In this document: positions 56,734 to 64,000 of the stretch, piece by piece
Layout: every line of letters starts with the position of its first letter
Position numbering within the stretch: the stretch's first letter is position 1
Source of the DNA: Alterinioella nitratireducens
GTDB taxonomy: Bacteria > Pseudomonadota > Alphaproteobacteria > Rhodobacterales > Rhodobacteraceae
Assembly (NCBI RefSeq): GCF_013155465.1
Contig: NZ_JABJVX010000001.1
Location: 496,001 to 560,000, forward strand
Direction of reading: 5' to 3'
DNA: 64,000 bases
Notes under the pieces: model-generated
The model's database searches: none
Seen by the model: the letters and a program-made list of their open reading frames with translations, nothing else
What the model was told of the DNA's origin: nothing
Position numbers and translations under genes: made by a program

Positions 56734-59298
56734 ATGGCAAAGAAAATGCTTATCGACGCCACGCACGCGGAAGAAACCCGCGTCGTCGTGGCCGACGGGA
56801 ATAAGGTTGAGGAATTCGACTTTGAGTCGCTGAACAAGCGGCAACTGGCAGGAAATATCTATCTGGCGAAGATCACGCGGGTCGAACCCTCGTTGCAGGC
56901 CGCCTTCGTGGATTACGGCGGCAATCGCCACGGGTTCCTCGCCTTTTCCGAGATTCACCCCGATTACTACCAGATCCCGACCGCCGACCGTGAGGCGCTC
57001 CTGGCCGAGGAACGCGCCTATGCCGAGGCGCAGGCCGCGGCCGAGGCCGATGCCGACGCCAAGCCCAAACGCAGCCGCCGCCGCCGCAAGAAACCCGCGG
57101 ATGCGCAGGCCGGGACGGCGAATGAAACCGTCGCCGCCGACAGCAATGACGACGCCGTCACCAGCGGCGACGCCGAGGACGCATCCGCCACACCCTCCTC
57201 GATGGACGTGGTCGATCTGGACGCGGATGAGGGCGGCCCCGAGCTGATCGGCGACGAGAGCGATGATAACGGCGACGACACCGCCAAGCCCGCCGACGAG
57301 GCGAAGGATCCCAATATCTCGACCGTCGCCGATGATGACGACCAGGAGGATATCCGCCCGGTGCGCAAACCGCGCCCGCGCCGCTACAAGATCCAGGAGG
57401 TCGTGAAGGTCCGCCAGGTCATGCTGGTGCAGGTCGTCAAGGAAGAACGCGGCAACAAGGGCGCGGCGCTGACCACCTATCTCAGCCTGGCCGGGCGTTA
57501 CTGCGTCCTGATGCCCAACACCGCGCGCGGCGGCGGCATCTCCCGCAAGATCACCACTGCGGCGGATCGCAAGAAGCTGAAGGATATCGCCAATTCGCTG
57601 GAGGTGCCGCAGGGCGCGGGCCTCATCATCCGCACGGCGGGGGCGAAACGCACCAAGACCGAGATCAAGCGCGACTATGAATACCTGCAACGGCAATGGG
57701 AACAGGTCCGCGACCTGACGCTGAAATCCATCGCGCCCGCGGCGATCTACCAGGAAGGCGACCTGATCCACCGCTCGATCCGCGACCTCTACAACCGCGA
57801 CATCGACGAGGTTCTGGTCGAAGGCGAGGCGGGCTACCGCCATGCCAAGAACTTCATGAAGATGATCATGCCGTCCCACGCCAAGAACGTGAAGCAGTAT
57901 ACCGACCAGATGCCGCTCTTCGCGCGCCACCAGGTTGAGGGCTACCTGGCCGACATGTTCAACCCCACGGTGCAGCTGAAATCGGGCGGTTACATCGTCA
58001 TCGGCGTCACTGAGGCGCTGATCGCCATCGACGTGAACTCCGGTCGTTCCACCAAGGAAGGCTCGATCGAGGATACCGCGACGAAGACCAATCTGGAGGC
58101 GTCGGATGAGATCGCCCGCCAGTTGCGCCTGCGCGACCTCGCCGGTCTGATCGTGATCGACTACATCGACATGGACGAGCGGCGCAACAATGCCGCCGTC
58201 GAGAAACGCCTGAAGGACAAGCTGAAATCGGACCGCGCGCGGATCCAGGTCGGCCGTATCTCGGGCTTCGGCCTGCTGGAGATGAGCCGCCAGCGTCTGC
58301 GCCCCGGCATGCTGGAGGCGACGACGCAGCCCTGTCATGCCTGCCACGGCACCGGCATCGTGCGCTCGGATGACAGCCTGGCGCTGTCGATCCTGCGCCA
58401 ACTGGAAGAGGAAGGCACGCGCCGCCGTTCGCGCGAGGTTCTGTTGACGGTGCCGATCGGTATCCTGAACTTCATCATGAACACCAAGCGCGAATACCTC
58501 GCCGCGATCGAGGCGCGCTATGGCCTGTCGATCCGGGTCGAGGGCGATCCGATGCTGGTCTCGCCCGATTACAAGATCGAGAAGTTCAAGACCGCCACCC
58601 GGCGTGTGCCGGCCGAGGCCCCCGTGATCTCGATGGACAGCGCGCTGATGGAGGAGGTCGCAAACGAGGCCTCCGACGAGGACAGCGCTCCGGTCGTGGA
58701 CTCGCCTGCCGAGATTGCCGCCAACGCCGGTGAGGAGGCCCCCAAGAAAAAGCGCCGCCGCAGACGGGGCGGACGCGGTCGCCGGAAATCCGACACCGGC
58801 AATGGCGAGAATGGCAATACCGAGAATGGCAATGGGGATAACGGCACCGCGGAGGCGGCGACATCCGATGACGCGGCCAAGCCCGACGCCGAGGTGACGG
58901 AGGCCCCTGCGGCCGAGGCCGAGGCGCTCGCCGATGCACCGGTGGCGGAGACGCCTGCCGAGGAAGAGGCCCCGAAGCCCAAGCGCAAGCGCGCCAGCCG
59001 GGCCAAGAAGAAACCGGTCGAGGAAGCCCCCGCCGAGGAGGCGCAGCCCGAGGAGGCGCAAGCGCCTGCCGCCGAGGAGGCGCAGCCCGAAGAGGCCCCC
59101 GCCGAGACCGCGGCCGAAGAGGCTCCGCAGCCTGTGCCCGAGGAGGCCGCCCCGGTCGAGGAGGCGCAAGGCGCCGAGGAGACCCCGGAGCAGCCCGAAC
59201 CGGAACCCGAGCGCACGCCCGAGCCCGCCATGGCCGAAGAGACCCCGGCGGACGATCCCGACCGCCCGAAGAAGCGCGGCTGGTGGTCGCTCGGCTGA
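56734..59298 (+). CDS. rne: Ribonuclease E
   Basis: RNase E is the main endonuclease of mRNA decay and rRNA processing. The 854-residue protein has the N-terminal S1 domain, split by an acidic insertion (about residues 92-214) as usual in Alphaproteobacteria, the DNase I-like site with Asp in IAIDVNSGRST and IVIDYIDMDERR, and the zinc link CHACHGTG (Cys534, Cys537). The C-terminal third is Ala/Glu/Pro-rich with a basic RRRRGGRGRRK patch, the scaffold for the degradosome. ATG 56734 with AAGGA is preferred over the open frame from 56719. Confidence 0.96.
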   Translation: MAKKMLIDATHAEETRVVVADGNKVEEFDFESLNKRQLAGNIYLAKITRVEPSLQAAFVDYGGNRHGFLAFSEIHPDYYQIPTADREALLAEERAYAEAQAAAEADADAKPKRSRRRRKKPADAQAGTANETVAADSNDDAVTSGDAEDASATPSSMDVVDLDADEGGPELIGDESDDNGDDTAKPADEAKDPNISTVADDDDQEDIRPVRKPRPRRYKIQEVVKVRQVMLVQVVKEERGNKGAALTTYLSLAGRYCVLMPNTARGGGISRKITTAADRKKLKDIANSLEVPQGAGLIIRTAGAKRTKTEIKRDYEYLQRQWEQVRDLTLKSIAPAAIYQEGDLIHRSIRDLYNRDIDEVLVEGEAGYRHAKNFMKMIMPSHAKNVKQYTDQMPLFARHQVEGYLADMFNPTVQLKSGGYIVIGVTEALIAIDVNSGRSTKEGSIEDTATKTNLEASDEIARQLRLRDLAGLIVIDYIDMDERRNNAAVEKRLKDKLKSDRARIQVGRISGFGLLEMSRQRLRPGMLEATTQPCHACHGTGIVRSDDSLALSILRQLEEEGTRRRSREVLLTVPIGILNFIMNTKREYLAAIEARYGLSIRVEGDPMLVSPDYKIEKFKTATRRVPAEAPVISMDSALMEEVANEASDEDSAPVVDSPAEIAANAGEEAPKKKRRRRRGGRGRRKSDTGNGENGNTENGNGDNGTAEAATSDDAAKPDAEVTEAPAAEAEALADAPVAETPAEEEAPKPKRKRASRAKKKPVEEAPAEEAQPEEAQAPAAEEAQPEEAPAETAAEEAPQPVPEEAAPVEEAQGAEETPEQPEPEPERTPEPAMAEETPADDPDRPKKRGWWSLG

Positions 59299-59317
59299 CA
59301 TCGTCACAAGACACGAA

Positions 59318-59355
59318 AAAAAGCGCCCCCGGCCAGATGGTCGGGGGCGCTTTTT
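59318..59355 (+). terminator. Terminator after rne
   Basis: AAAAAGCGCCCCCG (59318-59331) pairs perfectly with CGGGGGCGCTTTTT (59342-59355) around a 10-base loop. It lies 20 bases past the rne stop. Confidence 0.92.
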
Positions 59356-59483
59356 GTTTGGGCGGCTGGTCGCCCTGCCGGACCAGAACCAGGGCGTCCT
59401 CGGCATTGGGCAGAGCGCGGATCAGGCGCATTGACGCCGAGCGGTTGGGCTGGTTCAACTCGCCCGGAACCAAGGAGAAAACG

Positions 59484-60638
59484 ATGCGCGTTTCAACCAG
59501 ATCGCAGGTCGATCCCTTCATCGTGATGGACGTGATGGAGGCTGCCCGTGCCGCCGAAGAGGCAGGCCGCCACATCATCCACATGGAGGTCGGCCAGCCC
59601 GGCACCGGCGCGCCCGGGGCCGCCCGCGAGCGGTTGGCCGCCGAGATGGAGGCGGGGCCGCTTGGCTACACGGTGGCGCTTGGCCGCCCCGATCTGCGCG
59701 CAGGCATCGCGGCGCTCTATGCCGAATGGTATGGGATCGACCTCGACCCGGCCCGCGTTGTGGTGACGGCAGGGGCCTCCGGGGCGTTCATCCTGGCCTT
59801 CTCGGCGCTCTTCGATGCAGGCGACAAGGTGGGGTTGGGCGAGCCCTGCTATCCCAGCTACCGCCAGATCCTGCGCGCCATGTCGCTCACGCCGGTGGGG
59901 TTCCAGACCTATGAAACCTCCCGGTTTCAACCCACGCCTGACGATTTGACCGACGACATGGCCGGGCTGATCGTGGCCTCACCGGCCAATCCTTCCGGCA
60001 CCATGCTGGACAAGGCGGCGATGGGCGCATTGGTAGATGCGTCAACGTCGCGCGGTATCTCGTTGATATCGGACGAGATTTACCACGGGCTGCAATATCG
60101 CGACCGGGCCGTGTCGGCGCTGGAATGTTCCGATGACCTCTATGTGGTCAACTCCTTCTCCAAGTATTTCTCGATGACCGGCTGGCGGCTCGGCTGGCTG
60201 GTCGTGCCCGAGGAGCACATCCGCACGGTGGAGCGGCTGGCGCAGAACCTCTTCATCTGCCCGCCCCATGCCGCGCAGGTCGCGGCGCTTGGCGCGCTCA
60301 GCCCCGAGGGCCGCACCGAGCTGGACCGCCACCGCGAGATCTACGCGGCCAACCGGGCGCTGATGCTGGCGGGGCTTGCCAAGGCGGGTTTCGATCACGT
60401 CGCGCCCGCCGACGGGGCGTTCTACGTCTATGCCGATGCCTCCGCGCACACAGATGACAGCCTCGCCTTCGCTGCCGAGATCCTGGACAAGGCCGGCGTC
60501 GCGGTCACGCCGGGGCTGGATTTCGATCCCGTCCGGGGCGCGCATTGGCTGCGCTTTTCCTATGCCCGCGCGAGTGCCGAGATCGAGGAGGGGCTGGCGC
60601 GGCTGCAAGACTTCATGTCGGCGCGCGCCGCCAGCTGA
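59484..60638 (+). CDS. PLP-dependent aminotransferase, class I/II
   Basis: The 384-residue protein has the fold-type I pattern: GQPGTGAP, VVVTAGASGAFIL, ASPANPSGTML and the Schiff-base Lys227 in NSFSKYFSMTGWRLGW. It resembles aspartate/aromatic aminotransferases, but the substrate cannot be read safely. ATG 59484 has AAGGAG seven bases upstream. Its end overlaps the convergent membrane protein gene by 26 bases. Confidence 0.92.
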   Translation: MRVSTRSQVDPFIVMDVMEAARAAEEAGRHIIHMEVGQPGTGAPGAARERLAAEMEAGPLGYTVALGRPDLRAGIAALYAEWYGIDLDPARVVVTAGASGAFILAFSALFDAGDKVGLGEPCYPSYRQILRAMSLTPVGFQTYETSRFQPTPDDLTDDMAGLIVASPANPSGTMLDKAAMGALVDASTSRGISLISDEIYHGLQYRDRAVSALECSDDLYVVNSFSKYFSMTGWRLGWLVVPEEHIRTVERLAQNLFICPPHAAQVAALGALSPEGRTELDRHREIYAANRALMLAGLAKAGFDHVAPADGAFYVYADASAHTDDSLAFAAEILDKAGVAVTPGLDFDPVRGAHWLRFSYARASAEIEEGLARLQDFMSARAAS

Positions 60639-61554
60639 AGAGCCGCGCCAGCGAGGTCGTCGCGGTGCGCTGCGGCTTGGTGAAGATCGCGGGCGAGGCG
60701 CGGCCCCGGGCGGCATCCAGCAGGGCGCGGGTGTGATCGGCGCCGAAATCGCACAGCCAGTAGGACAGGGCGGTCGGCAGGTCGAAATGGTCATGGGTCT
60801 CCTGCATCCGGTAGCGTGTGCCGGTCCCGTCAGGCTCGAACCATTCCTCGACCCGGCCCGTGCTGGTGCGCCCCTCGATCTCCATCTGGTATTCGACGAG
60901 CTTGTAAACGGCCTCGTCCCGCAAGATCCTGGCCTTGTAGCGATGGGTGTTTTCGCTGAGCCGGAACCCGTCGGGATCGGGTTCGACCGCCGTGAAGGAG
61001 ACCGGAAACCACCCCGTCCAGTCGACCGGGCCGCAGCGGCGCACGCCGTTGTCGAGGTTGGGAGAGACGGAGAGGGCCCGACGCAGCGCCTCGGGCGGGA
61101 GCGTCGACTGGAAGCTGTCCTGCTGTCTGCGCTGGCCCATCTTGACCTTCGACCCCAGTTTGCAGAACACAAGCACGAGAACACAGAACAGCGCGTACCA
61201 GATGGCCATTGCACTGAGGAGGGCCGCAAGGGGTGACATCGGCTGCGCGCCCTTGCTTGCCTCCGCGAGGTCGTCGAGGAAAAGCGGGCTCGGCACGATC
61301 AGGATCGCCAGCGCCAGTGAGCCGAGAAGCGCGTCGATCCAGCCAGCCGGAAAGATCACCGCATTCAGCACCAGAACCGCCCCCCAGACCCAGAGCAGCG
61401 CCAGCAGGGCCTGCGGATCGGCGAAGGGGTTTCTTGCGGGATCGACCAGTTGCGCGCCCGCGGCGCCAAGTCCGACAAGCGCCAGCGAGGTCAGGATCAA
61501 CCGGCGGCGGATATGGATCCGGTAGGGAATATCGCGAAACAGGAAACGCAGCAT
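60613..61554 (-). CDS. Membrane protein with a soluble C-terminal domain, 313 aa
   Basis: The first 150 residues hold four hydrophobic segments (for example LTSLALVGLGAAGAQLV and AIWYALFCVLVLVFCKLG). The rest is soluble and beta-rich (TGWFPVSFTAVEPDPDGF, YKLVEYQMEIEGRTSTGRVE in part), perhaps a START-like fold, but I cannot confirm this. The start ATG 61554 is the only one that puts the membrane part at the front; the frame continues upstream without support. It overlaps the aminotransferase 3' end. Function unknown. Confidence 0.7.
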   Translation of the reverse strand: MLRFLFRDIPYRIHIRRRLILTSLALVGLGAAGAQLVDPARNPFADPQALLALLWVWGAVLVLNAVIFPAGWIDALLGSLALAILIVPSPLFLDDLAEASKGAQPMSPLAALLSAMAIWYALFCVLVLVFCKLGSKVKMGQRRQQDSFQSTLPPEALRRALSVSPNLDNGVRRCGPVDWTGWFPVSFTAVEPDPDGFRLSENTHRYKARILRDEAVYKLVEYQMEIEGRTSTGRVEEWFEPDGTGTRYRMQETHDHFDLPTALSYWLCDFGADHTRALLDAARGRASPAIFTKPQRTATTSLARLFSWRRAPT

Positions 61555-61730
61555 AGGGCAACTCGGGGTGATGGAAATCTCCGGGTGCAGCCTGCGGGCC
61601 AAATCGGGCGCGCATCGGGCGGGGGGCGGGCATGCCCGTGAAAATTGCCGACGATGCGGGGCTGCAAAGCCTTGGGATTGGCGGGACGCTCTGCTATGAC
61701 AGCGGCAATGAAATTCTCGGCGGAAGACCG

Positions 61731-62936
61731 ATGATGCGGGCAGTTGCGACGCTATTCCTGACACTTCTTCTCGGCCTGCCCGCCCTGGCGCAGGATTTTC
61801 GTGCCGTGGCGCGGGTCGAGGCCGCACAAAGCCACCTGATCGACCAGGGCGATGGCGCGGAACTGGTGCTGGCGCTGACGCAAGCTGTCCCCTACCGCGT
61901 CTTCACGCTGGAGGGGCCGGACCGCGTGGTGCTGGATTTCCGCGAGGTCGCCTGGGGCGATCTGGCCGATGGGCTCGATGCGTCCGAGGCCGTCACCGGC
62001 GTGGCCACGGGCGGCGCCGGGGCAGGGTGGTCGCGGATGGTCCTGACCCTGGCCGCGCCCATGGCCGTCACCCGCGCGGGCATGGTCACCAACGCGCAGG
62101 ACGGCACTGCCATCGTCCGGCTGCAACTCGATCCGACCGACCGCGCGGGCTTTGCCGCCGCCGCCGGACCGCCCGCGGGGCTCAACCTGCCCGAGGCGGT
62201 TCTGTCTGCCCCCGCGCCGTCCACGGCGGGCGATCTGATCATGGTCGCACTCGACCCCGGCCATGGCGGTGTCGACCCCGGCGCGCAGCGCGATGGCGGG
62301 GACGAGGCCGAGCTGATGCTGATCTTCGCGCTGGAACTGCGCGAGGTGCTGCTGCGATCGGGCCGGTTCGACGTGGTTCTGACGCGCGAAGGCGACTGGT
62401 TCGTGTCGCTGCCCGAGCGCGTCACCATCGCGCGCCGCGCCGGGGCCGACATCTTCCTGTCGCTGCATGCCGACGCGCTGGCCGAAGGGCGCGCCAGCGG
62501 GGCCACCGTCTATACCCTCTCCGACACGGCCAGCGACGAGGCCTCCGCCGCGCTGGCCGAGGCGCATGACCGCGCCGACCTGCTGGCGGGCGTCGACCTG
62601 GCGGGCAATGACGACGAGGTCGCGGGCGTCCTCATCGACCTGGCCCGGACGGAGACCGCGCCGAGATCGGTCGCGCTTGCCGACCAGATCGTGGCGGGTC
62701 TCGGCACAGCCGGGGCGCCCCTGTACAGCCATCCGCGGCTGGAGGCCGGGTTTTCTGTCCTGAAGGCCGCCGACATTCCTTCGGTGCTGCTGGAGCTTGG
62801 CTTCCTCTCGGATTCGGATGACCTCGACAACCTGCGCGACGCCGCGTGGCGGGCGCGGATCCAGGCGGGGTTGCGCGACGCGATGCTGGCCTGGGCCGAG
62901 GCGGATGCGGTGCAATCGACCCTGCTGCGGCAATAA
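61731..62936 (+). CDS. amiC: N-acetylmuramoyl-L-alanine amidase (AmiC type)
   Basis: This periplasmic amidase cuts peptide stems from septal peptidoglycan. The 401-residue protein has a signal peptide (ATLFLTLLLGLPALAQ), an AMIN domain (about residues 25-130) and the zinc amidase domain with DPGHGGVDPGA, LHADAL and the catalytic Glu in LLELGFLSD. The start is ATG 61731 or 61734, behind CGGAAGA. The autoinhibitory helix segment typical of AmiC seems present near ASDEASAALAEAHDRADLLA, read in parts. Confidence 0.92.
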   Translation: MMRAVATLFLTLLLGLPALAQDFRAVARVEAAQSHLIDQGDGAELVLALTQAVPYRVFTLEGPDRVVLDFREVAWGDLADGLDASEAVTGVATGGAGAGWSRMVLTLAAPMAVTRAGMVTNAQDGTAIVRLQLDPTDRAGFAAAAGPPAGLNLPEAVLSAPAPSTAGDLIMVALDPGHGGVDPGAQRDGGDEAELMLIFALELREVLLRSGRFDVVLTREGDWFVSLPERVTIARRAGADIFLSLHADALAEGRASGATVYTLSDTASDEASAALAEAHDRADLLAGVDLAGNDDEVAGVLIDLARTETAPRSVALADQIVAGLGTAGAPLYSHPRLEAGFSVLKAADIPSVLLELGFLSDSDDLDNLRDAAWRARIQAGLRDAMLAWAEADAVQSTLLRQ

Positions 62937-63015
62937 GGGGCCATTTCTGATGGGGTAAAATAATACCGCAATCGCAACGCATTGAAAACCAACGAATTTT
63001 GCAAAACAACCCCAC

Positions 63016-63043
63016 TTGACCCGCCGCCGAAATCCAGTAAAAG
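63016..63043 (+). promoter_or_regulatory. Candidate rplM-rpsI promoter
   Basis: TTGACC (63016-63021) and TAAAAG (63038-63043) are 16 bases apart, 86 bases before rplM. The upstream 60 bases are AT-rich, like an UP element, which fits a ribosomal protein operon. Confidence 0.5.
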
Positions 63044-63128
63044 ACGCCCAGACGACAGGGGGCCCCGCCCTCTGTTTGCTTTTTCTGACATCCGGCGCGT
63101 TCCGCCCCGGAAACCCGAGGAAACGACA

Positions 63129-63590
63129 ATGAAAACCTTTTCTGCCACGCCGGCGGATATCGACAAGGACTGGATCGTGATTGACGCCGAGGGCGTCGTT
63201 CTGGGCCGTCTGGCCTCGGTCATCGCCATGCGGCTGCGCGGCAAGCACAAGCCGTCCTTCACCCCGCATATGGACATGGGCGACAATGTCATCGTCATCA
63301 ACGCCGACAAGGTGCAGGTGACCGGCAACAAGCGCAACAAGCCCAATTACTGGCACACCGGCTATCCGGGCGGCATCAAGTCCCGCACCACCGGCCAGAT
63401 CCTGGAAGGCGCGCATCCCGAACGCGTGCTGATGCAGGCCGTCAAGCGGATGCTGCCCGGCGGGCCGCTCAGCCGTCAGCAGATGACCAACCTGCGCATC
63501 TATGCAGGCGCCGAGCATCCGCATGAGGCGCAATCGCCCACCGTTCTGGATGTTGCGTCCATGAACCCGAAAAACACCCGGAGCGCATGA
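63129..63590 (+). CDS. rplM: 50S ribosomal protein L13
   Basis: L13 is an early-assembly protein of the large subunit. The 153-residue protein shows [35 protein letters not shown] and [15 protein letters not shown], and has normal length. ATG 63129 has GAGGAAAC upstream; the frame is open to 62982 without support. rpsI follows after one base. Confidence 0.98.
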   Translation: MKTFSATPADIDKDWIVIDAEGVVLGRLASVIAMRLRGKHKPSFTPHMDMGDNVIVINADKVQVTGNKRNKPNYWHTGYPGGIKSRTTGQILEGAHPERVLMQAVKRMLPGGPLSRQQMTNLRIYAGAEHPHEAQSPTVLDVASMNPKNTRSA

Positions 63591-63591
63591 T

Positions 63592-64000
63592 ATGGCCGAA
63601 ACCGTTACCTCTCTCGATGAGCTGAAGGCCGTGGCCGGCGGCGACGATGCCGCACCCGCGACCCTCGACATGGCCGAGCCGCGCGAACCCGTGCGCGACG
63701 CCCTGGGCCGCTCCTATGCCACCGGCAAGCGGAAGGATGCGGTCGCCCGCGTCTGGATCAAGCCGGGTTCCGGCAAGGTCACCGTCAATGGCAAGGAAAT
63801 GAACGCGTATTTCGCGCGCCCCGTGCTGCAGATGATCCTGCGCCAGCCCTTCACCGTGGCAGGCCGCGAGGATGAGTTCGACGTGATGGCCACCGTCAAG
63901 GGCGGCGGTCTGTCCGGCCAGGCCGGGGCCGTCAAGCATGGCATCTCGGTCGCGCTGCAGCGCTACGAGCCGTCCCTGCGCGGCGCGCTGAAAGCGGCAG
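63592..64000 (+). CDS. rpsI: 30S ribosomal protein S9, 3' end cut off
   Basis: The first 136 codons of rpsI are present; the window ends before its stop. The N-terminus has an acidic extension ([14 protein letters not shown], about 40 residues) common in Rhodobacteraceae, then [19 protein letters not shown] and [16 protein letters not shown], the S9 core. The basic C-terminal tail lies outside the window. It is co-transcribed with rplM. Confidence 0.97.
   Translation, partial: MAETVTSLDELKAVAGGDDAAPATLDMAEPREPVRDALGRSYATGKRKDAVARVWIKPGSGKVTVNGKEMNAYFARPVLQMILRQPFTVAGREDEFDVMATVKGGGLSGQAGAVKHGISVALQRYEPSLRGALKAA

Overview
The window is a 64 kb, GC-rich (about two thirds G+C) stretch of an alphaproteobacterial chromosome, almost certainly from the Rhodobacteraceae (Roseobacter/Rhodobacter group). 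The evidence is a complete Rhodobacter-type gene transfer agent (GTA) cluster next to cysE, a pyruvate dehydrogenase whose E1 beta subunit carries a lipoyl domain, a DUF1476 F1-ATPase zeta inhibitor beside purC, and B12-binding and homocysteine-methyltransferase parts of a split methionine synthase. I recognise 69 protein-coding genes, two of them cut by the window edges. I see no rRNA, tRNA, CRISPR array, insertion sequence or integrase.

Layout. 1-3230: a hydrolase tail, then acpP, fabF and mltG. 3231-18692: the GTA structural cluster g1 to g15 plus a DUF2793 gene, led by a promoter-like site and a terminator-like leader hairpin. The g15 gene carries an inserted, lower-GC domain of about 155 residues that looks like a phage carbohydrate-binding module. 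18765-24926: cysE, a small membrane protein, the pdhA-VOC-pdhB-(85 aa)-pdhC operon and ftsB. 25014-33905: central carbon genes all on the minus strand (fba class I, pgk, two GAPDH genes, tkt); three of them are preceded by sites resembling a CceR-type LacI operator. 34152-45266: zapA with a coiled-coil partner, an MFS exporter, a GYD protein, an SDR, bioY, DUF1284, purF, a winged-helix/hydrolase fusion, cvpA, radA and pqiA. 45358-48726: the corrinoid protein and homocysteine methyltransferase of the split MetH, with a radical-SAM gene between them. 48891-52874: the zeta inhibitor, a secreted protein, purC, purS, an alcohol dehydrogenase and purQ. 52915-56016: a DctB/DctD-like two-component pair whose regulator has lost GAFTGA. 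56734-64000: rne, an aminotransferase, a membrane protein, a cell-wall amidase, rplM and the start of rpsI.

Most of the window is ordinary housekeeping. The parts worth a second look are: the domain insertion in the GTA host-contact protein and the leader hairpin in front of the GTA; a family of composite intergenic repeats (GC-rich hairpins followed by an AT-rich tail close to GGATATTTGCGGAACAAAGA); paired TTCGAA palindromes between convergent genes; a DctD-like regulator without the sigma-54 contact loop; a second GAPDH whose cofactor residue suggests NADP use; and near-identical lipoyl-domain coding segments in pdhB and pdhC.

All calls come from reading the sequence and from remembered family motifs. 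No database or structure search was run, and the alignments and GC figures were counted by hand.
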